From assembly GCF_900111605.1 (NCBI RefSeq), contig NZ_FOIA01000019.1, positions 1 through 64,000 of the forward strand: DNA of 64,000 bases. The letters run 5' to 3'. This document shows positions 1 to 9,412 of the stretch, piece by piece. Under the pieces are notes generated by a model. That model had not been told where the DNA came from and searched no databases. It saw only the letters and a program-made list of their open reading frames with translations. How positions within the stretch are numbered: position 1 is the first letter of the stretch; each line of letters opens with the position of its first letter. The DNA is from Nitrosomonas marina. Its GTDB lineage: Bacteria > Pseudomonadota > Gammaproteobacteria > Burkholderiales > Nitrosomonadaceae. The translations under genes were made by a program, and so were the position numbers.

Positions 1-241
1 CCGATGTCAGCATGTGCTGCATCGCCTGATGATCAACTTCGTTGACCTCTCCCATGCGCAGCATATTCGCCCGCTCAGACTGAAACAATCCGCGCAAATA
101 GCCGCAGAACGTCGCTGTCGCATCGCGTGTCGAGGACACGAAAAATGATGAAAATGACGATAAATGCGCGCTAAGCGCTTCTGGAAGCCCCTGAAGGGCA
201 AATTGGAGTGACCGTTTAGTATTTTCACGACATGATCGTGA
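1..241 (-). pseudogene. DDE transposase fragment, N-terminal part (IS701/IS4-like)
   Basis: Reading the minus strand from 241 to the left edge gives an open frame with FALQGLPEALSAHL, then FFVSSTRDATATFCGYLRG, then LFQSERANMLRM and DHQAMQHMLTS. I recognise this as the N-terminal region of IS701/IS4-type DDE transposases, where a YLRGLxxxERxNM segment precedes the catalytic core. The frame begins just after a TAA at 242-244 and has no ATG, GTG or TTG before the conserved block, so the natural start seems lost. The rest of the gene lies outside the window. The fragment abuts the truncated end of the integrase at 301. The family name comes from memory of the motif; being a transposase is more certain than which family. 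Confidence 0.6.
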
Positions 242-300
242 TTAATAGTTATTAAACAAAGTGTTACTATACAATAAATCATTGCCGCAGAGAAGGCCTT

Positions 301-1398
301 CTAATCTGACAAAGTAGAATTAATATGAGCCAATTGAAGTTCGATATGATCATGATTGTAATCAAGTTCATGTAGAATCGTAGATGCTACTCCTCTGAAA
401 CCATGACCTGTCATGCGTGAGTGATAGCCAAGCCTATAAAGCGCGAACAGAATAGTATTGTTTGACATTGTTTTACCGTTCCTGCGCTCGCTTGGAAATA
501 GCAAGGCATTATCACCAGAAAGCACTTTTATCTGTTCCAGTACATTAATAGTCTGGTTGGATAAAGGCACTATATGCGGCGTTCTCATTTTCATGCGCTC
601 TTCTGGAATGCGCCATTGACGTTTACTAAAATCAAATTCATCCCATCTAGCACCGATCAACTCACTGGTACGAACAAAAGTTAATGTCATTAACTGCAAA
701 GCTAATTTAGTCAAAGGTTGTCCGTCATAACCATCAATCTTGCGTAATAATTCAGGCACATCTTTTTCATCTAATCGGGCATAATTGCTTTTTTTTGTTG
801 GTTTTAATACATCAGAAGGCTTTATATCAGCTGCCGGATTACGTTCAGCCAATCCGTGCGCTACAGCGTAGCGCATTACTTGACTAATGGTATTTAATGC
901 GCGTTTAGCTATATCAAACGCGCCGCGCGATTCAATTCGCTTTATAACCATTACGAGGGTGGGTGCAGTTAAATCTTTAACAGCTTTATTTCCTATTACC
1001 GGAAAAACATCCGACTCCAATCTGCGTAAAACATATTTGGCGTGTCTTTCTGTACGAATATCTTTCCAGTTATTCCACCAAAGGCGGGCTACGGACTCAA
1101 AGTTATTTTCTGCTGAGATTACTGCCTGTTGTTTTTGTTCTTGCCTGTGAAAAGATGGATCAGCGCCTTGAGCTAGCATTGCCCTGAGTTCAACATGTTC
1201 TTTTCTTGCTTTGGCCAGCGATACAGTGGGATATGTACCTAAGGAGAGCATTTTGGCCTTTCCGTTATGACGATAGCGGAAACGCCACCATTTGGCCCCC
1301 GAGGGCTGTATATATAACACAAGCCCTTTCCCATCAGGCAGTGAATAGGCTTTATCTTTGGGTTTTGCTGCTTTGAGGATTGAGTCTGTCAGTTTCAT
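301..1398 (-). pseudogene. Tyrosine recombinase/integrase of the P4 type, C-terminally truncated
   Basis: A 365-residue site-specific recombinase of the kind that inserts genomic islands at tRNA genes. The N-terminus (MKLTDSILKAAKPKDKAY, then DGKGLVLYIQPSG) is the DUF4102 arm-binding domain. A core-binding domain follows at about residues 100-190, then the catalytic domain with the first arginine in FVRTSELIGARW and the HxxR box in TGHGFRGVAST. The protein stops at ELQLAHINSTLSD, exactly where family members continue past LAH into the segment carrying the nucleophilic tyrosine. That tyrosine is absent, so the enzyme should be dead. The gene starts 228 bases from the 3' end of tRNA-Ser and points away from it, the usual island layout. 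The transposase fragment at 1-241 may mark what truncated it. Confidence 0.85.
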
Positions 1399-1531
1399 GT
1401 GAGTAAATTAGTAAAAAGATATAAACCTTCAAAACCATTTTATAATCGGTTTATATCAATAATGTGAGTAACTATTAGGCCATCATTATAGTTACTCACG
1501 TTATTACTCACAAACTTTGATTGTTACTCAC
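1399..1531. repeat. Five copies of GTGAGTAA/TTACTCAC, putative integrase arm sites
   Basis: Two copies of GTGAGTAA (1399-1406, 1464-1471) and three of its complement TTACTCAC (1492-1499, 1504-1511, 1524-1531) lie between the integrase start and tRNA-Ser. The second and third form a perfect 12-bp inverted repeat (1464-1475 with 1488-1499). Short repeated sites between a tRNA-borne att core and an integrase gene are typical of arm-type integrase or excisionase sites. They could also regulate the integrase promoter. Function is inferred. Confidence 0.6.
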
Positions 1532-1626
1532 GTTTGCAATGATTGCCAATTGTTGGCAATTTTAAAGCAATTTCGTTGTTTTTATTGAATAGTTTTGTCA
1601 ATACTGGGAAATAATTGGAATATCTG

Positions 1627-1718
1627 TGGCGGAGAAGGCGGGATTCGAACCCGCGGTACGGTACAAACCGTACACACGCTTTCCAGGCGTGCACCTTCGA
1701 CCGCTCGGTCACTTCTCC
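1627..1718 (-). tRNA. tRNA-Ser(GGA)
   Basis: The minus strand begins GGAGAAGTGACCGAGCGG and ends with TTCGAATCCC, CTTCTCC, discriminator G and an encoded CCA. The anticodon stem CACGC/GCGTG encloses loop CTGGAAA, giving anticodon GGA, which reads UCC and UCU serine codons. A long variable arm, as in all class II tRNAs, is present, and the length is 92 nt with CCA. Its 3' end faces the truncated integrase, so it probably served as the attachment site of an integrated element. Confidence 0.95.
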
Positions 1719-1828
1719 GTAAATAATTCCGCGTCAGTTATTCTGACCGGTTGCTTTAAAAAGGTGGCACAGGATAAACCAGTTCAAGTCTAAGAGCAAC
1801 TGATACGCCGCAGTGATCTGCAATACCG

Positions 1829-2413
1829 CTACTCGTATGTGTACCTTATCCCGAATGCTGAACTCGAGTCGGTAGCGCTCAATTGCACCGCCCATTGATC
1901 GTCAATATCGATAAAACGCCCCTGTCCGGCGTATATACGCGTCTGTTCAGTCGCTTCACAAGATCGCTCGGTTTTAACAGCTTCGGTTACATTTGCACAG
2001 ATGATCTGATAGAGTTGTTGTGCGGTATCAATCTCAAATGCAGGTATTGGCTTTTCCTCGACAGACGATTTGACACGTCCACCGCTCAGGCTTCTGTGAT
2101 AAGTAATCTGGCGATATGCTGCCGTGTTTTCAACTTCGATCCTGAAAATCGTCTTACGTCTATTGTCCAGTTGCTCCTGTTTGGTAAACAGCGAACTGTT
2201 GACCTGTGTATAACCTTGCCCATCAAGTATATCCGCAATTTCTTCCATCGGTGTCGAAATAGAGATTCCAGAGATTTCGACAGCATTCAATAGTTCGTCA
2301 TTTTGGCTGGTTCGGTTTTCGCCTGTTACAGCCGACATACTGGAGAGCATCAACAGCAAACCAACTAGCGGATTGATAGCATGATTGCTATCAGTTTGAT
2401 TTCGAGAATTCAT
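1829..2413 (-). CDS. Hypothetical exported protein
   Basis: A 194-residue protein I cannot assign to a family. A charged N-terminus is followed by a hydrophobic stretch (PLVGLLLMLSSMSAVTG, about residues 15-31) that looks like a signal peptide, so the product is probably periplasmic or secreted. Two cysteines lie in the second half (IICANV and RSCEATEQ) and might form a disulfide. It lies 30 bases downstream of dcd in the same direction, so it could be the last gene of the apbC-dcd transcript. No function can be inferred from this context. Confidence 0.6.
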   Translation of the reverse strand: MNSRNQTDSNHAINPLVGLLLMLSSMSAVTGENRTSQNDELLNAVEISGISISTPMEEIADILDGQGYTQVNSSLFTKQEQLDNRRKTIFRIEVENTAAYRQITYHRSLSGGRVKSSVEEKPIPAFEIDTAQQLYQIICANVTEAVKTERSCEATEQTRIYAGQGRFIDIDDQWAVQLSATDSSSAFGIRYTYE

Positions 2414-2443
2414 CTGCCGGGTACCTCTATCATTTGAGTTTAG

Positions 2444-3010
2444 TCACATTTTCGGGAGTGTTACACCGTTCTGCCGTTGATATTTGCCGCCACGATCTTT
2501 GTAGGATGTCTCGCATGCTTCGTCAGATTCGAAAAAAATGACCTGGGCGACACCTTCGTTGGCATAGATTTTTGCCGGCAGCGGCGTTGTATTGGAAAAC
2601 TCCAACGTCACATACCCCTCCCATTCTGGCTCAAACGGGGTCACGTTCACGATAATACCACAGCGGGCATAGGTGGATTTTCCAAGACAAATGGTAAGCA
2701 CATTGCGCGGTATGCGGAAATATTCAACTGTTCGCGCCAGCGCGAATGAATTGGGCGGGATGATGCAGATATCGTTTTTTACGTCAACAAACGAGTTGGA
2801 ATCGAAATTCTTTGGATCGACAATTGTGGTATTTATATTGGTAAAGAGCTTGAATTCATCTGAGCAGCGAATATCGTAGCCGTAGCTTGACGTACCATAG
2901 GAGACAATCGAGTGGTTGTCTTTCTGCCGGATCTGTCCGGGTTCGAAAGGCTCGATCATGCCATGCTCCAGCGCCATACGCCGAATCCATTTATCTGATT
3001 TTATTGTCAT
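2444..3010 (-). CDS. dcd: dCTP deaminase
   Basis: Converts dCTP to dUTP plus ammonia, feeding thymidylate synthesis through dUTPase. The 188-residue length is close to the 193 of E. coli Dcd. Family signatures are present: [11 protein letters not shown] near residue 40, [11 protein letters not shown] with the nucleotide-binding serine and arginine near residue 110, and the catalytic glutamate in [19 protein letters not shown]. The C-terminal [12 protein letters not shown] is typical. It lies 25 bases downstream of apbC and was probably co-transcribed with it, an arrangement often seen in proteobacteria. The start MTIKSDKWI matches the family. Confidence 0.96.
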   Translation of the reverse strand: MTIKSDKWIRRMALEHGMIEPFEPGQIRQKDNHSIVSYGTSSYGYDIRCSDEFKLFTNINTTIVDPKNFDSNSFVDVKNDICIIPPNSFALARTVEYFRIPRNVLTICLGKSTYARCGIIVNVTPFEPEWEGYVTLEFSNTTPLPAKIYANEGVAQVIFFESDEACETSYKDRGGKYQRQNGVTLPKM

Positions 3011-3035
3011 TTCTGTTTAGTGCCGTCGGATAGAA

Positions 3036-4124
3036 TCAGTCATTTTCCATGATGATTTTGGCAAACAATTCCGAGTGGTCCTCAGCGGATTCTGCTATTT
3101 TCACAGCAATTTTACGTGCAATCGTGCGATAGGTTTCCGCTATTTTACCCGAAGGGTCCGCAATGACGCTGGGTTTGCCGCTATCTGTATGTTCGCGTAT
3201 CTGAATGTCCAGCGGCAGTGCACCGAGAAAATCCACTTCATAATCCCTGCACATTTTTTCACCACCACCGGTACCGAATATCGATTCGGCATGTCCGCAA
3301 TTTGAGCAAATGTGCGTACTCATATTCTCGACAATCCCGAATATCGGTATACCGACTTTCTCAAACATTTTGAGTCCCTTGCGTGCGTCAAGCAAGGCAA
3401 TGTCCTGCGGAGTAGTAACAATCACTGCACCGGTAACCGGAATTTTCTGCGCCAGTGTCAGCTGTATGTCACCGGTACCAGGTGGCATGTCCACAATCAG
3501 ATAATCCACATCCTTCCAGTTGGTATCATTCAGCAGCTGCTGCAATGCCTGGGTTACCATCGGACCACGCCATACCATCGGCGTTTCAATATCGATCAGT
3601 AATCCTATCGACATCGCCTGCAACCCATGCGCGATGACAGGTTCCATCGATTTGCCATCAAGGGACTCCGGCTGCTGGGTAATACCAAGCATTTGCGGTT
3701 GAGATGGGCCGTAAATATCGGCATCGAGTATGCCGACACTGGCGCCTTCTGCTGCCAGTGCCAGCGCTATATTGACCGCAGTGGCTGATTTACCAACGCC
3801 ACCTTTGCCAGATGCCACTGCGATAATATTCTTGATACCGGGTATCAACTTGACCCCACCCTGCACGCCATGCGGTGCTATTTTGCTGGAAACAGTCACA
3901 CTGATTTTGTCAATGCCTGGAATTGCCTGCAACGCGGAAATTATCTGCTGCTGCACAGCTGCCTTGACGCTGTTGCCCGGATAGCCCAGCTCAACATCCA
4001 GTGTCACATTAGCGCCGTCAATGCGAATATTTTGTATGGAGCCGGTGGCGATATAAGATTTTCCAGTCGTCGAGTCTATGACATTATCAAGCGCGGATTG
4101 AATGTGTTGTTCAGATATGGTCAC
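3036..4124 (-). CDS. apbC: Mrp/ApbC-family iron-sulfur cluster carrier ATPase
   Basis: A cytosolic P-loop ATPase that carries Fe-S clusters to apo-proteins. Residues 1-85 form the MIP18-like DUF59 domain. The deviant Walker A motif GKGGVGKSATAVN starts near residue 106 and is followed by DADIYGPSQP. VDMPPGTGD is the Walker B/switch region. ENMSTHICSNCG holds the CxxC pair that binds the bridging cluster in the dimer. Length (362) is normal. The gene is transcribed away from metG, as in many beta- and gammaproteobacteria where mrp and metG are divergent neighbours, and leads into dcd. Confidence 0.95.
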   Translation of the reverse strand: MTISEQHIQSALDNVIDSTTGKSYIATGSIQNIRIDGANVTLDVELGYPGNSVKAAVQQQIISALQAIPGIDKISVTVSSKIAPHGVQGGVKLIPGIKNIIAVASGKGGVGKSATAVNIALALAAEGASVGILDADIYGPSQPQMLGITQQPESLDGKSMEPVIAHGLQAMSIGLLIDIETPMVWRGPMVTQALQQLLNDTNWKDVDYLIVDMPPGTGDIQLTLAQKIPVTGAVIVTTPQDIALLDARKGLKMFEKVGIPIFGIVENMSTHICSNCGHAESIFGTGGGEKMCRDYEVDFLGALPLDIQIREHTDSGKPSVIADPSGKIAETYRTIARKIAVKIAESAEDHSELFAKIIMEND

Positions 4125-4426
4125 TCAAAAACTCCTCAATACTGCAGCCACTGGTTGATCATGGCGCAGAAATGCAATCAGTTGAAATTGGCATGGTAAC
4201 AAATATCAGGTCATTGACACAATTTGTTAGAATACCCCTTTGGCAGTCCGTTGAATAACATGGAATGTTATTGATGCCGCGTCAGACACAGATACCAGAT
4301 GATTATTTATTACCCATAAATACTGTTTTATCTCTGTTTTCGTTTTACGTCGGATGCCACAAAAAATCGGCTTTCAGCTTTCTGCCCAACTATTTAACGA
4401 ACATTTATCGATAACTCTACAAACGA
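4125..4426. other. Divergent intergenic region apbC/metG
   Basis: 302 bases that must hold promoters for both apbC and metG. A TTGACA is present at 4214-4219 and a TAGAAT at 4228-4233, but their spacing does not make one promoter. No RNA gene or convincing reading frame is visible. Confidence 0.4.
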
Positions 4427-6526
4427 ATGACTACACGAAGAATTCTGGTGACTTCTGCACTGCCCTATGCGAATGGCAGCATCCATCTGGGCCATCTGGT
4501 GGAATATATCCAGACGGATATCTGGGTGCGTTTTCAGAAAATGCGCGGCCATGAGATTTATTATGTCTGCGCCGATGACACACACGGCACCCCAATTATG
4601 CTGCGTGCCGAAAAAGAGGGTATCACCCCTGAAGCGCTGATTGCCCGCGTACACGACGAGCATTTCGAAGATTTCACCGGCTTTCATATTCATTTTGACA
4701 GCTATTACAGCACGCATTCCGACGAAACGCGTCACTACTCCGAGGACATTTACCACAAACTGAAAGCAGCCGGATTGATACAGGTGCGCGGTATTGAGCA
4801 ATTGTACGATCCGCAGAAACACATGTTTCTGCCAGATCGTTTTGTCAAAGGAGAATGCCCCAAGTGCTCTGCCAGGGACCAGTACGGCGATTCCTGTGAA
4901 GTCTGCGGCGCCGCCTACGCCCCGACTGAACTAAAAAACCCGTATTCCGCTGTTTCCGGCGCAATTCCTATCAAAAAATCATCCGAACATTATTTTTTCA
5001 GCCTTTCGGATCAGCGATGCGTGGATTTTTTGCGCCGCTGGACGCGCGCAGGGCATCTGCAGCCGGAAGCGGCCAATAAAATGCATGAATGGCTTGGTGA
5101 TGCCGGTGAAATCAAACTCTCGGATTGGGATATTTCGCGCGACGCACCCTACTTCGGGTTTGAAATCCCGGATGCACCCGGAAAATATTTTTATGTCTGG
5201 CTTGATGCGCCGATCGGTTACATGGGCAGCTTTAAGCACTTGTGCACGCGTGAAAATCTTGATTTTGATGCTTACTGGCACAAGGACTCGGATACCGAGC
5301 TGTACCATTTTATTGGTAAGGATATCCTGTATTTCCATGCATTGTTCTGGCCCGCAATGCTCGAACACTCCGGTTACCGCACACCAACACGCATTTTTGC
5401 ACACGGTTTTTTGACAGTTAACGGCGAAAAAATGAGCAAATCGCGTGGAACGTTCATTACAGCAGCCAGCTATCTGAAACAAGGGCTGAATCCGGAATGG
5501 CTGCGTTATTACTACGCTGCGAAACTTAACGGTACGATGGAAGATATCGATCTTAATCTGGACGATTTTATTGTACGCGTCAATTCCGACCTGGTTGGCA
5601 AGTTCATCAATATTGCCAGTCGCTGCGCCGGCTTTATCACCAAGCGGTTTGACGGCAGATTGGTCGATGCAGACAACTATATCAGCATGCAGCAACTGAT
5701 CGATGCACGATTTACAAGCTGGCGTCCGGACACAATCGAAAAAGCGTATGAGGAGCGCGATTATTCGCAAGCCGTTCGGCAGATGATGAAATTTGCTGAC
5801 GAAGCCAATGAATTTATTCACGAGATGGCGCCCTGGGAAATTGCCAAAGATGCAAGCAGGAATGCCGAATTGCAACGTATTTGCAGCCTGGGCATTCAAC
5901 TTTTTTACCTGCTGTCACGTTATCTGAAGCCGATCCTGCCGGAAACCATTCGCCAGGTTGAAACATTCCTCAACTGCCAGCCACTCACATGGCCGCGACT
6001 GGCTGACAGCGAGCCGGTTTCACAGTTGCTGCTTCCGCCTGGACACACCATTAACGCATACCAGCATTTGATGATACGTATTGACAGCAAACAGGTTGAT
6101 GCATTGGTGGCAGCGAATCGGGAAAGCCTGACGGCAGATCCGGCAGGTTCAACCAAAACCGCTGCTGCAACAAAGCAGGCAACGGTTGCACCGATTGCAG
6201 ACACGGTTTCAATCGACGATTTCAGTAAAATCGACTTGCGCGTGGCTAAGATTATGAATGCGGAACATGTCGAAGGCGCAGACAAGCTATTGAAATTGAC
6301 GCTCGATATTGGCGGCGAACAGCGCACGGTATTTGCCGGAATCAAATCGGCATACAGTCCAGACCAGTTAAAAGGCAGAATGACCGTGATGGTCGCGAAT
6401 CTTGCTCCACGCAAGATGAAGTTCGGCATGTCCGAAGGCATGGTGCTTGCTGCCGGCAGTGGCGGTAGCGAGCTGTTTATTCTGGGCCCCGATTCGGGCG
6501 CGCAACCAGGCATGCGCATCAAATAA
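4427..6526 (+). CDS. metG: Methionyl-tRNA synthetase
   Basis: Charges tRNA-Met with methionine in the cytosol. The HIGH motif is HLGH at residues 20-23 (SIHLGHLVE). Zinc-binding cysteine knuckles appear as [18 protein letters not shown], and KMSKSRG lies at about residues 336-342. From about residue 595 to the end there is an EMAP/Trbp111-like tRNA-binding domain ([11 protein letters not shown], then [19 protein letters not shown]), the dimerisation and tRNA-binding module of the 699-residue E. coli-type enzyme. A variable Ala/Thr-rich linker separates the two parts. The start [17 protein letters not shown] matches the family. Confidence 0.98.
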   Translation: MTTRRILVTSALPYANGSIHLGHLVEYIQTDIWVRFQKMRGHEIYYVCADDTHGTPIMLRAEKEGITPEALIARVHDEHFEDFTGFHIHFDSYYSTHSDETRHYSEDIYHKLKAAGLIQVRGIEQLYDPQKHMFLPDRFVKGECPKCSARDQYGDSCEVCGAAYAPTELKNPYSAVSGAIPIKKSSEHYFFSLSDQRCVDFLRRWTRAGHLQPEAANKMHEWLGDAGEIKLSDWDISRDAPYFGFEIPDAPGKYFYVWLDAPIGYMGSFKHLCTRENLDFDAYWHKDSDTELYHFIGKDILYFHALFWPAMLEHSGYRTPTRIFAHGFLTVNGEKMSKSRGTFITAASYLKQGLNPEWLRYYYAAKLNGTMEDIDLNLDDFIVRVNSDLVGKFINIASRCAGFITKRFDGRLVDADNYISMQQLIDARFTSWRPDTIEKAYEERDYSQAVRQMMKFADEANEFIHEMAPWEIAKDASRNAELQRICSLGIQLFYLLSRYLKPILPETIRQVETFLNCQPLTWPRLADSEPVSQLLLPPGHTINAYQHLMIRIDSKQVDALVAANRESLTADPAGSTKTAAATKQATVAPIADTVSIDDFSKIDLRVAKIMNAEHVEGADKLLKLTLDIGGEQRTVFAGIKSAYSPDQLKGRMTVMVANLAPRKMKFGMSEGMVLAAGSGGSELFILGPDSGAQPGMRIK

Positions 6527-6552
6527 ACCGGCCAACAAAAGCTATCCTTCGT

Positions 6553-6930
6553 ATGGAGACGATTGCGGCACAAATCAAGCAACTCGAGTTGAAACTGCTG
6601 CATACAGACATGCAGGCCAATCCGACGGTCATTGATGAACTGCTCGACAGCACATTTGAAGAAATTGACAATAACGGGCAGATCAATACTAGACAACAGG
6701 TGGTATCATGGCTGCTGAGCAAGGACAACGCGCAGCAATGGTCGCTGCAGGATTTTCGTATTAAACGATTATCAAATAATACGGTCATAGCAATTTACCG
6801 CGCGGTAAAACACGAACAGGCAATAAAAACATTGAATCCAGTAAATCCTGGATCTATTCGAAGCTCGATCTGGCAACGATACGGCAATCAATGGAAAATG
6901 GTTTTTCATCAGGCAACACGCAGTATTTAG
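6553..6930 (+). CDS. NTF2-like (DUF4440/SnoaL-type) protein
   Basis: A 125-residue protein with the pattern of small NTF2-like cone-fold proteins. An N-terminal helix is followed by LLDSTFEEIDNNGQINTRQQVVSWL, strands around LSNNTVIAIYRAV, and the closing SSIWQRYGNQWKMVFHQAT with the conserved W-x-x-x-x-G-x-W. Members are either small enzymes or ligand-binding domains, and this sequence gives no catalytic clue. It begins 26 bases after metG and ends 9 bases before yggS, so it likely belongs to their transcript. The fold call is fairly firm; the role is unknown. Confidence 0.7.
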   Translation: METIAAQIKQLELKLLHTDMQANPTVIDELLDSTFEEIDNNGQINTRQQVVSWLLSKDNAQQWSLQDFRIKRLSNNTVIAIYRAVKHEQAIKTLNPVNPGSIRSSIWQRYGNQWKMVFHQATRSI

Positions 6931-6939
6931 GAGAACAAA

Positions 6940-7698
6940 TTGGAAGCAGCAACACCAACGGCGGAACAGCAATTAAACGAAATCAAAACCAATCTTGCAG
7001 TCATTCGACAAAAAATAGCCGACGCATGCGTCAAAGCCGGTCGTGAGCCATCGTCCGTGCGCCTGCTGCCTGTTACCAAAACCGTTCCAGCCGAGCGGCT
7101 GCGCATCGCATATGCAGCCGGGTGCCATGAAATGGGTGAAAATAAGGTGCAGGAAGCACGTGAAAAATCTGAAGTGCTTAGCGATCTTGATATCAAATGG
7201 AGTGTCATCGGCCATCTGCAGACTAATAAAGTCAAATACATTACACGCTTCGCAAATGAGTTCCAGGCACTTGACAGTCTGAAAGTCGCCGCCGAGCTTG
7301 ACAAGCGCCTGCAGTCTGCAGGCCGCGGCATGGACGTCTATGTTCAGGTCAACAGTTCTGGAGAAGCCAGTAAATTTGGCCTGCCACCGGAAGATGTAGA
7401 GGATTTCATCCGGCAGCTTCCAAATTATTCATCACTGCAGATCAAGGGACTGATGACACTGGCAATCTTTTCGACCGATCATGACCGTGTACGCACCTGT
7501 TTCGTCCGTATGCGTGAGTTGCAGGAACGGCTGCGCCAGATTGCGCCAGCAGGTTTGTCGTTCGATGAACTTTCGATGGGCATGTCCGGTGATTTCGAAC
7601 TGGCGATAGAAGAAGGTGCTACCGTCGTGCGTGTAGGTCAGGCAATATTTGGTAAGCGGCCCCTGCCGGATAGCCACTACTGGCCCGGTTTTGGATAA
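6940..7698 (+). CDS. yggS: YggS/PROSC-family pyridoxal-phosphate homeostasis protein
   Basis: A single-domain alanine-racemase-fold PLP carrier that keeps cellular pyridoxal phosphate balanced. The PLP lysine is in LLPVTKTVPAERL. Other family blocks are GENKVQEARE, WSVIGHLQTNK, VNSSGEASKFG, GLMTLAI and LSMGMSGDFELAIEEGATVVRVG, which closes the phosphate site. The start is TTG at 6940, supported by AGGAG at 6929-6933, which overlaps the stop of the previous gene. Length 252 is slightly above the usual ~230 because of a short N-terminal extension. It is often clustered with proC or pil genes elsewhere, but here it follows an NTF2-like gene. Confidence 0.93.
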   Translation: MEAATPTAEQQLNEIKTNLAVIRQKIADACVKAGREPSSVRLLPVTKTVPAERLRIAYAAGCHEMGENKVQEAREKSEVLSDLDIKWSVIGHLQTNKVKYITRFANEFQALDSLKVAAELDKRLQSAGRGMDVYVQVNSSGEASKFGLPPEDVEDFIRQLPNYSSLQIKGLMTLAIFSTDHDRVRTCFVRMRELQERLRQIAPAGLSFDELSMGMSGDFELAIEEGATVVRVGQAIFGKRPLPDSHYWPGFG

Positions 7699-7852
7699 AC
7701 CACTATTGCGTTAGTTTTACCAACGCTGAGAAAAAGGCTGTGGCTGGCATTTGCAGCCTGAAGTTTTGCTTGCGCCAGTAGTTCTATTTCCAGCGCGTTG
7801 CGTTCAGGTTGAATTTTGTTTTCACGGCGTGCAGTAATAAATCCGAGACGGA

Positions 7853-8221
7853 TTACAGTATAATCGCCGCTGCTACCTGGCGATCTTCTTCGACGAGAAT
7901 ATTGTATGTACGGCAGGCAGCCTGCGTATCCATGACTTCAAATCCGATACCAGTCTGAATGATTCTGGCCATCAAGGCATAATCGGGAAATTTGAGCTCC
8001 GTACCGGTACCCAGCAGAATAATCTCCGGTTTGCGTGGCAAGACACTGTCGAAATGTTCTAAACTAAGTCCACCAACAGAATCCACAGGCCAATGGTCGA
8101 TAATCTCATCGGGAAAAACGATCAGATTCTGCTCGTGGCGAACTCGATTGATCATGACATAGCCATCACCATAACCGGAAAACACATTCTGCTGATCAAA
8201 ATTGGCGAGATGTAATTTCAA
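7853..8221 (-). CDS. Mth938-like domain protein (DUF498/NDUFAF3 family)
   Basis: A 122-residue single-domain protein. It opens with MKLHLANFDQQNVFSGYGDGYV and carries the family core PEIILLGTGTELKFPD and the segment GIGFEVMDTQAACRTYNILVEEDRQVAAAI. Mitochondrial NDUFAF3 helps assemble complex I. Bacterial members are uncharacterised and often sit near secDF or membrane-complex genes, which is not the case here. Convergent with yggS. An ATTATA at 8296-8301 is a -10-like TATAAT on the minus strand about 75 bases upstream. Family call confident, role unknown. Confidence 0.82.
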   Translation of the reverse strand: MKLHLANFDQQNVFSGYGDGYVMINRVRHEQNLIVFPDEIIDHWPVDSVGGLSLEHFDSVLPRKPEIILLGTGTELKFPDYALMARIIQTGIGFEVMDTQAACRTYNILVEEDRQVAAAIIL

Positions 8222-8608
8222 AAGAAGCTCCTGTGGTTTGATGAATTGGAATTGCTGAGAAAAAACGGTATCACTTCAAATTATGAATGGCTTTAATTAT
8301 AACGCGGACAATTCATCCAGGTAAAACCAATATAAGTGCTTTGGTTTAAGCCTTGAACGCACCACTCTTGCATATCTGACATGAAATAGCTGGATGTGTT
8401 TCATGTTCGTGCTACGTTATTAAAATTCTTTTGCTTCCTTGTCATGTTTTAACGAGCGGCATCCGGTACTGTCCGGTCCGGTCGGTCAGCAACCTCGCAA
8501 TACGGTCAATAATAGTTTCACTGAGAAAAAAACAATGGTTTCCCCAATTTAATTCCAGTATCGACTTGCATACGATACAAGCTCGCCAATTTACATGGAG
8601 TAGATAGT
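8222..8608. other. Intergenic region
   Basis: 387 bases between two divergent genes. A TATAAT-like hexamer on the minus strand (8296-8301) may drive the Mth938-like gene. Otherwise nothing is recognisable: no RNA gene, no repeat and no convincing small reading frame. Confidence 0.4.
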
Positions 8609-8995
8609 ATGAAAACTGGTAAATTAGTTGTGTTAATGTCTTTTTTTGCGATTCTGATTTTAGATATTTCAGTGAATTCTTTTGCATCTGCTCACAATGA
8701 TGAGGATTGCCTCGGTCACGATATTCTGGCCCGTCAGTATGAAAATATGGCCAGGGACATGCAGGACCGAATACAGGAACAAATGGAGATACTGGAGGTG
8801 CTAAACCGCAAGCCGCATTTCAGTTTCTTTGAAGCAAACGGACGCAATCTGAAGAACTATGTTGCAAATAAAATTCGTGGCTGCGAATCAGCAGCAACGG
8901 CTTATCTGGATAAGGCTGCTTATCACCAGACAATGGCATCACAGGATTTAGTGTCCGACCATACGGCAGAAGCAGAGCAAACCGGTCACCATTAA
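8609..8995 (+). CDS. Hypothetical secreted protein
   Basis: A 128-residue protein with a clear signal peptide: KTGKL, then a hydrophobic stretch to residue ~26 and cleavage near NSFASA. The mature part is helical and charged, begins with HNDEDCLGHDILARQYE and ends in a His-containing tail (AEQTGHH). Two mature cysteines (DEDCLG and IRGCES) could pair. The ordered Glu/Gln/Met-rich middle (MQDRIQEQMEILEVL) looks like an amphipathic helix, reminiscent of small periplasmic metal- or stress-related proteins, but I cannot name a family. A GGAG ribosome site precedes the ATG. It is flanked by long non-coding stretches, so it is probably transcribed alone. Confidence 0.65.
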   Translation: MKTGKLVVLMSFFAILILDISVNSFASAHNDEDCLGHDILARQYENMARDMQDRIQEQMEILEVLNRKPHFSFFEANGRNLKNYVANKIRGCESAATAYLDKAAYHQTMASQDLVSDHTAEAEQTGHH

Positions 8996-9412
8996 CCCGG
9001 GAAACCGCGACACTGTTCGATCTGATCCAGCTCTAGCACTCTTGGTAATGAGGATTTGGGTTGCCCGGATTGCATGAGTTGGATCTGACTGGATAGCCTG
9101 TTGATTTATAGACCACCAGCTTCTGGCAACACCCAGAAACTTTTTACATAGCCACTCCAGATCTAATGTAAAAAATAATATTTTCCAATAATCCGGTTGG
9201 TTGAAGAGATCCCGTACATACCATACCCGTTATGGTTGTTGACGGGATTTTAACGTTATAGATTGATGGTAACAGACCCGCGCGAACCGGTCATTAAGCC
9301 AGGAATGCTGCCTGAAAGTTGCTTAAGATCAAAACGCATATCCGTTTTACGACGGCCCCGAACCAACTGGAAACCAGCCAATTGATTTATTGTTGTTAGA
9401 AAGGTAATCACA
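8996..9412. other. Intergenic region with a possible decayed reading frame
   Basis: 417 bases. On the minus strand, 9256 to about 9400 encodes a protein-like stretch (GRRKTDMRFDLKQL, then SGSIPGLMTGSRG, ending SVTINL-stop) that runs into the 5' end of rnk. It may be the C-terminal relic of a deleted gene. I could not assign it, and no start or upstream domain remains. The rest shows nothing recognisable. Confidence 0.35.

Noticed and set aside
1524-1712. 62-codon minus-strand frame beginning MTERSKVHAW
   Set aside because: It is the translation of tRNA-Ser itself, not a protein.
4214-4233. TTGACA and TAGAAT as a metG promoter
   Set aside because: The two hexamers are only 8 bases apart, so they cannot form one sigma-70 promoter.
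7677-7877. Open minus-strand frame with protein-like stretch (IRLGFITARRENKIQPERNA)
   Set aside because: Overlaps the end of yggS and the end of the Mth938-like gene, has no start codon or ribosome site, and matches nothing I know. Could be a relic but unsupported.
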